From: Labyrinthula sp. Ha
Lineage: Eukaryota; Sar; Bigyra; Labyrinthulida; Labyrinthulaceae
Direction: 5' to 3'
Assembly: GCA_015227615.1 (NCBI GenBank)
Contig: JAALGZ010000024.1
Coordinates: forward strand, 372,001-436,000
DNA length: 64,000 nt
Shown: piece after piece, positions 10,403-21,269 of the stretch
Position numbering within the stretch: position 1 is the stretch's first letter
How the letters are laid out: the number at the start of each line of letters is the position of its first letter
Translations under genes and position numbers: made by a program
Notes under the pieces: generated by a model
Databases searched by the model: none
Seen by the model: the letters and a program-made list of their open reading frames with translations, nothing else
What the model was told of the DNA's origin: nothing

Positions 10403-11902
10403 CTAATCATTTCTGTACATGAAGCCAATATCACCATTGCGCATTTCTTCTGTAATTAATGCTTCTGGATGAACACCTTGGATTAGTTTTGACGCTCTAG
10501 CAGGTTTCTTACTAAGTGGTACAACTGATGTTTTTTTTGGAGTGTAGTTCAGCTGTCGTAACCTTTTTGCTCGTAGTTCGTCTCTCTTCTTGATTGTAGA
10601 TGGGATCTTCAGCTTAGATCTGTTCAATCCGGCTCTAGAGTTTTCTTGTTGTGACAAACTCTCTCTTTCCGATTTATTAACTTCTGCTTGCTTTTCTTGC
10701 GGTAATGCTAATTTCGTTATTTTTTTGATATCTGGTAGCTTCAACTCGGTCTCACTTGATTCAACATTGCTCTTTCTTTGTTCCTCGATTGGGATGATCT
10801 TTGCAGTTTTTTCTTCTGAGACTTCAATTCTAGCGGCATTCGAATTTGCTTTCAAGTTCTCATTTGGTTGAGAAATTTGACTTGATTTAAATGATTTTAG
10901 GAGAAAATCAACATCGATTCCTTGTTTGGTAAGAAATGATTCCAGGTAACTTAGCTTTTCATTACCCGCAGTCTCCAAATTACTGTCTTTAAAGGAGCTC
11001 CTTGCAAGCCTTAGGTCTTTCTCCAATACTTTTACTTTTTCTTCTAGCTGAGTGCGGTAAGTTTTAGCTCGCTCGCATTGATTCTTAAGCATTTTCTGAA
11101 TTGACTGGTTCTCTTTCAGTTCTTTTTCTACAATTTTCATTTTTTCCCCATTTAATCTAGACTCTTCTTTTACTAATGCTAGAGCTTGTTCTTGTTTGTT
11201 AATTTCTTCCGATTTCCGGTTGTTTTCTCTCTTCAGTACTACTAATTTTTCGCAAATCTCTTTCAATTTTGCTTCTTCCCGAGTGAACTTTTCTATTGCA
11301 TTTAAATACTTTTCTTCATTCTCAGTTGCTTTTGATTTCCAGTCCCGAAGTTCTTCTTCCATTTTTTCCGTAATCTTTACATTCTCTCCTAGTTTATCTT
11401 TTACTTTTTTCAAATTAGCTCCTTGGGTTAAATTTTCACGTTTTAGCCTTTCATTTCTACTTATTCCTTGTTCAAATTTTGTTTTAATGTTTTGAATCTC
11501 TATTCTAAGTTTTTCATTGTCTGTTTTCTGCGTTTTTAGATTTTTTGAAAGGTACCTTCTCTTTTCTTCACTTGAGTATTTTTCCATTTTCACCTCTTTT
11601 AGTTTCATTTCATTTTCTTCTTCTGCTCTTTGCAAAGCATTTTCTGCATCTTCAATCTTAGTCTGAAGCTCATGGAGCTGCTGATTAAAATCATCTTCCA
11701 GTTTTCTTTTTTCCTCATCTTTCTTTTGAACTTCTTCTCTTAGATGACTTTTTTGGTTACGCAATTTTTCAATGTCTTTCTTTAGATGCCTCACATCTTG
11801 TTTCAAACTCAAGTTTTCTGAGTTAGCAGTTCTTTCCTTTTCTAACAATGTTTCTCTTGCTGCAATGAATGTCTGAACCTTTTCTTTTTGTTTTCCTACC
11901 AT
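10403..11902 (-). CDS. Long coiled-coil protein, 499 aa, unrecognised
   Basis: Residues 1 to about 330 are almost unbroken heptad-type sequence rich in Glu, Lys, Leu, Gln and Arg with hardly any Pro or Gly, predicting one long coiled coil like those of centrosomal, flagellar or tethering proteins. Residues 330-420 are less regular and hold Ser/Glu-rich stretches. Residues 425-480 are strongly basic and include SKLKIPSTIKKRDELRAKR and KKTSVVPLSKKPARASK, which could bind microtubules or nucleic acid. The C-terminus ends in a compact, non-coiled motif, GVHPEALITEEMRNGDIGF, which looks conserved and could be a docking peptide. No transmembrane segment is seen. The gene is a single ORF convergent with the antiporter. 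Coiled-coil composition defeats family assignment by eye. Confidence 0.8.
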   Translation of the reverse strand: MVGKQKEKVQTFIAARETLLEKERTANSENLSLKQDVRHLKKDIEKLRNQKSHLREEVQKKDEEKRKLEDDFNQQLHELQTKIEDAENALQRAEEENEMKLKEVKMEKYSSEEKRRYLSKNLKTQKTDNEKLRIEIQNIKTKFEQGISRNERLKRENLTQGANLKKVKDKLGENVKITEKMEEELRDWKSKATENEEKYLNAIEKFTREEAKLKEICEKLVVLKRENNRKSEEINKQEQALALVKEESRLNGEKMKIVEKELKENQSIQKMLKNQCERAKTYRTQLEEKVKVLEKDLRLARSSFKDSNLETAGNEKLSYLESFLTKQGIDVDFLLKSFKSSQISQPNENLKANSNAARIEVSEEKTAKIIPIEEQRKSNVESSETELKLPDIKKITKLALPQEKQAEVNKSERESLSQQENSRAGLNRSKLKIPSTIKKRDELRAKRLRQLNYTPKKTSVVPLSKKPARASKLIQGVHPEALITEEMRNGDIGFMYRND

Positions 11903-14211
11903 TTAAAACGGTTAGATCTAAGAAAAAGGAAAAATGTTAAAGAAGAAGAGTTTAGAAAAAGTAAACAAAGATTACTGGATCTTTTGTCAAGGGAGTTTAC
12001 CAAGAAAAAAAACTGCATTTGAACCTTCGGAGATAATGGTTGGCATTAATTCGTTCATGAAAAATGAAAATTAGAGCTGATGCTCTGTTTTTGATTTAAA
12101 TGCCCAATGTTAGTCCATTGCTTAACCACAAACGAGGATTCTCATATGGCCATGTGATTTCCCTGTAGAAGTTTCTTGTCTAACTCTACTGTAGTGTTGT
12201 TATACAGCTACTATAATTTCACAATTATTGAGGAAAGCAGATTTGTCACTGTTTATCAGTGAATGCTCTCTAGGCTAGTTTCCTAAACTCTTCCCACTTT
12301 TCCCAAAAACCTGTCTACTCCTAATGGGGATAGAACTATATTCTCCTCAATTCTTTTAATAGTTCGTGAATCCCTTGTAAGTGATGATTCTTATCATGGT
12401 TGAGGCGAGTTTGCTTTCGTATTATACTCAAATCCGTTAAATAAGTAATGAGATTACTCTTATAGCTACATTTTTTTGAAATGCATTGTAAAGAGTGAGA
12501 ATTTAGAAATGATAAGTGTTATCAAGTATCAAATGGTTTCCTTAATGGTTCTGATAATCGAAAATAAATTTTAGATTTTGATTCTTAGTAAATGATTCTG
12601 ACTATGCCTTGATTAAAAATTGACAATCAGTATATAAATGGGACACATGAGGTTTTCTAACCTATCCAAATTCTGTGATTCTAATATTAAGGATATGAAG
12701 CTTTAGTAAACTTGGTATTAATCAATGGGAATAATCGAGTAGCACAGTCTGCTTGGTACAGATAGTCCGATTTCTGATTGTTTTATTCGATTAGTGATAA
12801 AAATAATTTTTCTATGTTCGCAAAGTCTGAACTGTGTCTTTGTCTTATACATCTATCGCTGAGCTATCAACAATTAATCAAACTAGTTGCGAAATGGCTT
12901 CTTTAAATCATTAGTGGCAGCACAGGCAAAATAATGAATATTACTTATCAGCAAACCGTAATATATTCTATGCAGCGCTCGTGAAATTTTGTTCGTTTTG
13001 TTAACCTCTTTAGCTAGGGCTTACACTACTAAAGTTAATAGTACTAAAGAGTTGAGTTGGCGTATTGCAGCTTTTAAGCTATAAGCTTTAACTCTACTTG
13101 TTGTAGTCGATGTTCCTTCACCTCATCTTCTTCATAATCTTCCATAGGAGCAAATACGTTACATTAAAATCAAAAACCTGTTTCAGTAGCAAACTTGAGA
13201 GTTGTTGATCCCATCATTACTCATTTGAAGTGTTCCTATGTCTTGGATCATCATGTTGTTAGGCAACATTGGATTAAGCATGTGTCTTCCGAGTAAGAAG
13301 AAGCGTGTGAACTGCACAGGTGCAGGCTTGAGCCATATCAGAAAGTATAGACCAAGATTGGTAGCAAGTATATGAGCTGATGTGGGGTGGAAAAGAAATG
13401 GGTTCGCAAGTTTCCCAAGGTTATAGCCTGTAGCAGGGATAGCACTGCGTCCACATGTTGAGCTTTCTGTTCTAAAAGAATAGATGTTTTGCTGATTATA
13501 GTGAACTAGTGCATATATATTATAAAGTTCTTTATATGCTCTTATTTACTTCATTATCAATATTATACAAAAACCTTTTATTTTTGAATATCATAATATT
13601 TTGTACCTATCATTGTTAAAAATTTTTATTCTAAAGGAAGTTGTGATCAATTAATTGATGAAGAATAAAACACTTTATCTGGTTAGTATTTTGTTTTAAC
13701 ACGATTTATTTTACCGGAAGGTCAGTATTATTATTAATAAGAATTGTATCAGATATAAAACTGAAAGAATATATTATTGTATTTTTGTTTTTCAATTATA
13801 ATGTATTTTATTTAATATGTCGATATTCACAGCATATTATATAGAATATAATAGTAATAAAACAGTATTATATTCTAAATACTTTAATAAATATATTTTA
13901 TAACTCATAGTATATTTTATTGAATTATAAATCATTTAAAAGGTAGTTTATATTGTAATAATTTAAATGACTCATGTAAAGTTTTAAATTTAAATCAATA
14001 CGACTTTTTTTTGTATTTACTAGTTAAATAATACCGGACCACTTACTAAATTAAAATCCCAAGAGAAGCAAGAATCTATAAAAAAATTCTTATTAAATAA
14101 TCTCTTTTATAAACCATTTATTGTATTAAACAAAATAAACTTAGTTTTATTATTCTTTGAAGTTCACAAAAGGAAAATATTTTAAATAATAATAGAACAA
14201 AGAAAACAAAA
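11903..14211. other. Spacer; AT-rich toward the PH-like gene A
   Basis: No coding stretch is supported between 11.9 and 13.5 kb. From about 13.5 to 14.2 kb the DNA becomes strongly AT-rich with many TATA-like runs and ends in an A-rich leader directly before the ATG at 14212. This is the likely promoter and 5' leader region of that gene. Confidence 0.45.
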
Positions 14212-15354
14212 ATGTCAGACAAGAGTATGATAAGAAAACAGTTCGCAGCAATGAAACTTCTTACTTCTCCAAGTACCGAAAAATATACACTCTCTCCTCA
14301 ATCAGTCAAAACATCTAGTGCTGCAAATATGAAAACTTTACAAAATGAGAATTATAATAAATATTCAGATTCTTCAACAGTTTCTGTATTAAATGTAAAG
14401 AAAAAAGGTCATAAATGGTTAAAATTTCCAAAAAAAGGAAGTTTTTTAGCTGAAAAGCTTGATCTTAATGATTTACAACAAGAAACTTTTATTGAAAGTT
14501 TAGAAAGTGTTGAAAAAAATAAAGGTCAAAAAGGTGTTTATTCACCAAATTGTATTTCTATTTTTCAAGATGATAGAATTTTACCTCTTTTTTCACCAAG
14601 AAGTTTAAAAAAGAAAACAAAAGTTAGCTTTAAGGCTAATTTAAAAAACTTAAAGGAAAAAATTTCAGGAACTTTAATTCTTCTTCATGGAACAGTTCAT
14701 TTTAATACAGAAGAAGGAGAAACTGTATTTTCTGCAGATATTATGGATATAAAAAGTTTAAGATATAATGGACAACAAAAAAAAATATTTGGCTTTTCTT
14801 GTTTTGCTCGAGGAAATAAAAAAGAAAATAATGGACATCATAATTTAAGTATTAGTCGAGTTTTAATAGAGTGTAATAATCAAAATGAAGCAAAATCTTG
14901 GATAGCAGCTTTATTATTAGAAATTGAAAGAGTTGGAGATGCAATATTTTTATGTATGGAAAATATCAAAAATGTTTATAAAGCTGATAGTTTTTCACAA
15001 GTTAATTTTCCACATATGGAATGTTTACTTAGAAAAAGAGTACATTTATATGAAGTTTCTTTATTAGAAGATTCTCATAAACTAAATGACGCAAGAATAG
15101 ATTTATGTGAATTTTTACAAGATAAACAAAGATTTGAAGCAGCAGAAGAGTTTTCTAGAAAAATAGATTTGTTTTCTAGAAAAAGAAAACACAGTATGGA
15201 TAAAAAAGTTTGGCAAAACGGTTTCATAGAAAATATAAGAAGTATGAGTGATATTGGATTAATTAAACAAGAAATAGAATTACAAGCTCTAAGATTTGGC
15301 ACAAGGAAACAGGATGAAGAAAGTACAAACATTTCTGCTCCAGATATATTCTAA
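14212..15354 (+). CDS. PH-like family protein, copy A (380 aa)
   Basis: First of four paralogues in the window. Residues 1-65 are polar, Ser/Thr-rich and variable. A conserved linker follows: KKKGHKWLKFPKKGSF (63-78), DLNDLQQETFIESLE (84-98) and NCISIFQDDRILPLFSPR (113-130). Residues 151-243 look like a PH-type fold: GTLILLHGTVHF, then VFSADIMDIKSLRY, the strand SRVLIEC, and a final helix AKSWIAALLLEIE with Trp230 where PH domains keep an invariant Trp. Residues 244-365 are helical and charged, with CLLRKRVHLYEVSLLED and IKQEIELQALRF. No transmembrane or catalytic motif is seen. PH folds usually bind phosphoinositides or proteins, so a membrane or cortical adaptor is possible. From codon 152 on, the gene is almost identical to copy D (47639-48784) while the N-terminal part differs. 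The fold is inferred; the family is unknown to me. Confidence 0.85.
   Translation: MSDKSMIRKQFAAMKLLTSPSTEKYTLSPQSVKTSSAANMKTLQNENYNKYSDSSTVSVLNVKKKGHKWLKFPKKGSFLAEKLDLNDLQQETFIESLESVEKNKGQKGVYSPNCISIFQDDRILPLFSPRSLKKKTKVSFKANLKNLKEKISGTLILLHGTVHFNTEEGETVFSADIMDIKSLRYNGQQKKIFGFSCFARGNKKENNGHHNLSISRVLIECNNQNEAKSWIAALLLEIERVGDAIFLCMENIKNVYKADSFSQVNFPHMECLLRKRVHLYEVSLLEDSHKLNDARIDLCEFLQDKQRFEAAEEFSRKIDLFSRKRKHSMDKKVWQNGFIENIRSMSDIGLIKQEIELQALRFGTRKQDEESTNISAPDIF
14665..15297 (+). repeat. Near-identical tract shared with copy D (gene-conversion candidate)
   Basis: This 633-base segment of copy A matches the reverse complement of 47696-48328 with five substitutions counted by eye and no indel. 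Identity ends abruptly at both sides within the coding region: upstream, codons for the same amino acids differ at many third positions; downstream, the last 18 codons differ. Abrupt borders inside two otherwise diverged paralogues indicate conversion rather than recent whole-gene duplication. Confidence 0.85.
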
Positions 15355-18299
15355 GGGCTATAAGAAATATTATATTGTAGAGTATTATTCTTAATCATGT
15401 CTGTAAACTTAGTATTTGGTTTTTGAACGAGTTTTATTTATTACTATATATATTTAAACTGTATATGATATTGTTAAAAATAAGTTTGAGTCAGATTGAT
15501 ACACTTTTATATACAAAAAATATTTCGTTTTTGTCTCGGATCGCTTAATATCATTTCATGAGAGATTAGGTAATCTCAATACGTGTTAGAGTATTTTCTT
15601 ATCTTAATAAGAACTAAAACCAGCTCACGTTAAAAATAACAGGCATTCACTCTATTGCTTTGAAAATTTGAATTAAAAGAGCTTGATAATTCTAGAGCTA
15701 AATGAAAATTAATTTCTCATACGTGTATTAAACTCTTGGCAAAATGTTATACATACATCAAGACTCTGAGTGATTCTCCATAGATTATATCTGGCTCTTA
15801 CCCATGTGTACTCTATCTTTTTGAATGAGTTGGTGTCAGTAAATCCAAAGTGGTTTGGAATAAAGTTTCGGCTAGGATTAATTTGGGAATTTCTTAAGGC
15901 TTAGATAGGTCTCAAAGCCATAAATTATTCGGCAGCACAATCATTCCATTTTATTATACCAATCAAACGCTAGTACTATACACAGTTTGTGCTGTTGCAA
16001 TCATTAGTTCTTCAAACCAACTAATGTTCTTCATATGTTAGTTAATTATCCCAGAAAACACAATTTCATTCATTTTATACTTGCTCTTGTTCATATCTTA
16101 TTGGTTCTCATGAAAACTCAAAAACTTACTCAGAAATAAATTTCAAGAAAATTGAACTAACAGTGGGTTTAAGGATTGTTTGGGGATGATTGCAGTTTAT
16201 CTCCATTTAAACTCTTTGGTACTGAGTAATGAAACAAGGATAGACTATGCTCAGCCATAATATAAGGGTGGGGGTACGACTGTTCTTGACAAAGCTAACG
16301 AATGGTCTTCATTGAATGGTAGCATTTCTGTGTATTGTATTGAGATATGCCACAAGATGTGTGGAATGTTTAAGTAGGCATATCCAAATGAATATACACG
16401 ACTTTTCCACTAAGACTATACTCGGTCTATGTTTTTCTAGCTGATGAGAAAAAAAATCACAGACATGCATCGAAGTAAGGCTGAAACCTCGGTAAACTAT
16501 TCAGTTCATACCCTGTTAGGCATGCATCATTTTACGCTGAATTAGAGTTTAGTAACTGTTAGGTAGATCCAAAAAGTTCTGATCGGTTCCAAATATAGAA
16601 CAGCTGCTATATATAAATTATCTTCTTATTAGATATAAGGGTGGGTGGGTAGTTACAAATAATCATATCTTAGATTGGTTAACCATTTCATTATCTTCTT
16701 GAGGTATATTATCGTATCTAGGTTTCTCATTGGCTCGGAGCTATAAAAAGAAACAACTATTTTGAAACGCTCAAGTTAGGTGCTGTATTTAGCACTTCAG
16801 TAGCTATTCACCTAATAAGTTAATTCATGTGCTATAACAATATAAACAAGTTTAGTCTTTAAATAATATAGTTTTAGAAGGTGCAATATAAGCACAGAGT
16901 CTCTGTTATTTGAATATAATTTCTTCCCCCTCTCTATTTTGACGCCAATGGGGCTTTTCTAGGCTATAAATTTTCAGCAGTAATGCTACATGTAAGAAAA
17001 TGCCGCCTTTTCCTACAGCGTGTTTTGCTGTTTCCAATTAGATAAGGGTACGGGATTTCCTTTAAAAAATTATACTGAATTTTCCTTTGCCCCGCATAAT
17101 ATTTTAAATTATTTGTATGAATATATTCCAAGATCTCCAAATTATGAAGTCTTGACAAGGTAATATTGTTTAGGTTTTCACAATAGACGCAATTTGGTTT
17201 TTTAGTGAAATTAAATGAGCTAATTTAACCTCTTGCCTATAACTAGATATGTACATTCATTTTTGAAGCAACTTTCTTCACTCTGAACTACAATACTATC
17301 AAATCAGGCAAAGGACATCCTTAAATTATAAATCTAAATAGAATTAACAGTAATAAAAATAATATCGGAATCTTAGATGCACATTGTCATTCTTATTAAT
17401 ACTATCAAATTAATCCTTGTGGTCATTCGAGTCAATAATCTATGGGTAATTTCTATAGCATCGAAGAGTTTGCTCCGAACCTGGCCTTAAGTAATCTTTA
17501 ATATTTTTAGCTACTTCAAGGAAATGAAGAAGTAATCCATGATTGGAGAATGTGTGTTAGTTTCAAGTCCAAGCGCCTGCTCATTAATTATTGAATTAAA
17601 ATATTCCATATTTTGATATGTTGATACAATGCATAGTAGAAATGAAAGTTTTTCCCGGCTAATACGTCAACGTGCATTTTAGGGCTAATACCTTATCTGA
17701 TGCAAAATGAAGCAAGAGGTCAAGGACATCCTTAAGCATTTATAAGTCTTAAGTTGATTATAGAAGAGCTGACAATAAGCGATTTGTACACAAAATAGTC
17801 TATAAAGGGGTATTTATATTTGTATTTGCACTTAAATTAGCAATCCTAAAGCGAGACTCAAAGTATATACGAGTAGTTGACCAGATATTTACAATACGGA
17901 GTAGTAGTTTAATTTGCATTCTGTCATAATGATGTAATAATTCAATTGAATTTATTTTCTTGTAGGATAGATAAACTAGGTTTTAATACATTTGAGCATG
18001 TACCTAAACTGTTTTATAACCTCAGCATTATATTCCAATCCCCAGTTAATAACAAGAAAAACTACTGCAGCATCGAGACTGTATAGGCCGAATTGAGTCT
18101 CTCACATATAAATAGATACAGGAATATGTCAAGAGAGAAAATCATATTTTTCCTTTTTGAAAGCTGTATTCAAATGTTACGGCATCAGATTCTGTCAAGG
18201 TATAGCTTCGATGGCAAATGTAATATTTGCGGTGATTTGATCATAGCATGCAACTTAATTCTGGATATTTTCATAAATTTGCGTTGTCTAAATTGGGGT
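15355..18299. other. Gene-poor spacer
   Basis: No gene is supported. A minus-strand 64-codon stretch at 16964-17158 and a plus-strand 73-codon stretch at 18093-18314 are the longest frames; the latter holds a CNIC motif but leads nowhere recognisable. Confidence 0.45.
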
Positions 18300-18560
18300 G
18301 CACCAATCCCTTGATTGCTAAGTAGCGAGCAGGAAGAATGCTAAGACGATGACTCTAAATCTATAACTGTCAGAGGATACAGTTCACATTAAAAGCTGCA
18401 GTTACTTAGGAACTAAATTTTCGATTGTAGATATAAGTCTAGGAGATGTCTCCCGAGCAAGGCTCCTTCCACCTTTAAATAATCATCCAAAATTTATGTT
18501 GGAATATGCTAAGCCAAAAGTCTTGATGCGATCAGGAATGATGAAGTATAGTAAACACTA
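18300..18560 (+). mobile_element. Trace of LINE reverse transcriptase (post-palm segment)
   Basis: One plus frame from about 18366 to 18557 reads LSEDTVHIKSCSYLGTKFS, then DISLGDVSRARL, and continues open to a stop near 18560. The pattern SYLGT followed about ten residues later by D-V-x-R-A-R matches the conserved YLG segment after the palm of APE-type LINE reverse transcriptases, where it is followed by an E/D-(I/V)-x-x-R-I helix. The preceding bases could encode a KTMTLNL stretch similar to the primer-grip region. The YADD core and endonuclease are not found nearby, so this is a short, decayed piece. Confidence 0.4.
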
Positions 18561-19359
18561 GATGAATGAAGCTGCACCATCATGAAGTGATAGGAGTCGC
18601 ATTTTTTTTTTGTCGTTTCTACTTATCGCATTTGATATTGAGTTAAAGTCGGCAGCAAACTTTGTACTAGGGAATATTGCTTCAACTAAGATTAGCAAAA
18701 ACATTATATTCTTAAGTATGAAAATTGTCAGTTTACAACTTTATCGGAATCTTGAGCCGATCCTGAAACAACTACAATAAACAATTCAAGGAATACCGTT
18801 AAACTTTAGTTTTAGGTCTATGGGATTCTGGGCTTTGTAACGGTCCAAGAAAGGTTTACATCTTATTTTTCATGAAGACTATCGAGAGTGGACAATGTCG
18901 ACTGAGAGTAGTCAATAGTTTCTATCCATTTTGAGGAAGATGAATATTAATATCCATAAAACTCTTAAAGCCATTAGCGTTAGGCAAATCTCATGAAATG
19001 GACCAAACGTAAAATTTCACAATGATTTTCTCATTCGCTAACATCTCCAATCCTCCACGGATCCGAAAAGTGGTCATATGTCGCGGAGTTAAATAACAAG
19101 GCTAAGAAGATTTCTCGTGAATTGAAAAAAGGTTCAAAAAGAGCAGAAAATCCAGTGGTCACTTTGCTAGAAGAAGGTTTAATACTTTATAAATGATTCA
19201 AGAAATGAAAAATATTTAGCATGAGCTACAAGAATTAGTCGACAAGGAGGTAAGGAATTTTCCTGAATACAAACGTAGTTTCTTATCGTAACCTGAGCGG
19301 CCCGAATCAATAACTTATCTCTAATTACTTAGAAAGATATAAGAACAAAGGACCCGGTA
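18561..19359. other. Spacer between LINE trace and Pro-rich remnant
   Basis: No gene or motif seen. Part of it may belong to the same decayed element as its flanks. Confidence 0.35.
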
Positions 19360-20200
19360 ACCAGAAAATGAAGACCACCAGCCAGTTCCACCATTCATTG
19401 ACCCAGAAAGACACGGGCATGAATAATAAAAAAACAACCAGGAACCACCCCCTACTTGGGATCCAGCACCATCCTCTCACAGCTTCAACTCCTCATTTGA
19501 ATAATGCAGAACAGACAAAGGTCTGTTTCCAAGAAACCATACTAGAAGAAGAGTATATACTGTAAGAGACGATCAGTAAACGATTGCCAGAGTAATGCAG
19601 TTGGGGGGGGAGGTGTACACGAAGCCTCGAACCCTTGTAATATCTGGAGCTCATGAACCACCTACAAGAAGCCGTGTAAAACAGGTAAAAGGCGCAAATA
19701 CTGAGCACCTTCAGCAATATAATGCATTTTGATTATCCGTAGCAAAGAAGTTGAGTACCAGGTGCTTTTCCAGTACAATTTAGTGAACTAGCTCGAACCT
19801 CCTAGTCTAAAATGAAGAAAAATAGGAAACTCTATCTGTTACCCCAACCACCTCCTGAATGCTACTACATGACTCTAGTGCAACCTCAGGCATTCACAGC
19901 ATGTACACCAACTAGATACCCAGGCTTCTGTGAACCCGATGAAGACGTTAGATATCCAAGAAGGAGAAAGCATCCGCATTGCAATTAACATCTGCAAATC
20001 CTGTTCAAGTTGTCTAAATAACTTCATCAGGACTTCCATAGGAGTTTGTGCTGGGTCTGGTATATGGTATTGAAGAGCACGAAACCTCTTGATATCAGTT
20101 GGATGATTTCTCTCTATTTTTGATTTTCCGGTCTTCTTTTGGATTATATTTGGGGCAAGTGGCAAACCCCTGCTAGAAAAACTTTGAACAACCAATGAGA
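19360..20200 (+). mobile_element. Degraded Pro-rich transposon-like coding region, class undetermined
   Basis: The plus strand is unusually A/C-rich and GC-richer than the surrounding spacer. Different frames give protein-like Pro/Gln/His-rich stretches such as QPVPPFIDPERHGHE, EPPPTWDPAPSSHSFN and PQPPPECYYMTLVQPQ. Such Pro-rich low-complexity sequence is usual in the first ORF of retroelements. A 106-codon minus frame (19875-20195) is also open, but may be the shadow. The region is broken in many places and carries no enzyme motif, so LINE and other retroelements cannot be told apart. Confidence 0.35.
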
Positions 20201-21269
20201 TTCCAGGATCCTGTCTTGGGAAACAATAAGAACCACCAGATGAAGTAAGGAATTATCTAGGCGTTACGACCACATGGATTGCAACAGGTTAGGCCATCAG
20301 GCCTAGTTAACTCCTTAAGCACATCTAACTATCTCATTCCTCACTCTTTCCTCGTCCAGAAATCATAAGTTATTTCCTATTCCTAAAAATTTGCGAATGG
20401 ATTCCCCATTCACCTTTCCTATTATATGAAACTAAGTCAAACACAAGAAGCCTTCTCTAAAACTCCTGAAAATAACGATCATGTCTTGAAATAGGATTCA
20501 ATCTACTCACCTGGTTATTTAGATGGTGAGCTGTCAACACCTACCAAGGAAATTTATATGGCTAGAGTTCTGAATGTTTCTTTTCATTGTAAGAGTAAAC
20601 CGTTGAAGCTCAATTCATTTGTTTTGCAAGAATATGGATTCACGGAAACAAAAAACTTTTTAAAAAGGAGGAGTTCATTCCTAAGAGGACAAAGAAACCC
20701 AGCGGGAGAGTAGATATGGTTAATTGTCATTTTCAAAGTGTGTAAGATTATACCAAGTAAAAAATATAAGTCAACACGGGAGGACAAAAAGTAAAACACC
20801 GTGGCACCAACTGCAATCCGAAACAATCCATAGATGATACTTGCCCGAGACTCATTTTTGCGCACCCTCTCCCCTAGTAATGTATAATTAATTTCAACTA
20901 ATACCCGCCGGTAATGTCATATTAGTAAGCTTGCGATGCCGTGACTCGAGGATAAAGTTAACGGGCGGAATACGGGTCCAATATTCAATTGACTCAATCT
21001 TAATTTGAGCCGTAAATGATAACACTTAAGAAAATGCTTCAGATTTGACTCGACTATAAGATTCTGAGTTATAAATCGCTCCTACCTTTACTATACACAA
21101 CTTTACGGACTTACTATTTTAACCGTTAAGATACAAACAGAAGGGATTGCAAAAGATAAAAAAGATCTCTCTAAAATTATAGTGTTGTTAAGCCAACTGT
21201 TTATTATTATTTACTGAAATCAATCTTTGCTGTATTATAGTATAAGGGATAAGCTCAAGAGAAGTAAAA
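20201..21269. other. Spacer upstream of PH-like copy B
   Basis: No gene is seen. A 93-codon minus frame at 20584-20865 lacks recognisable motifs. The last 30 bases form an A-rich leader before the ATG at 21270. Confidence 0.4.
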
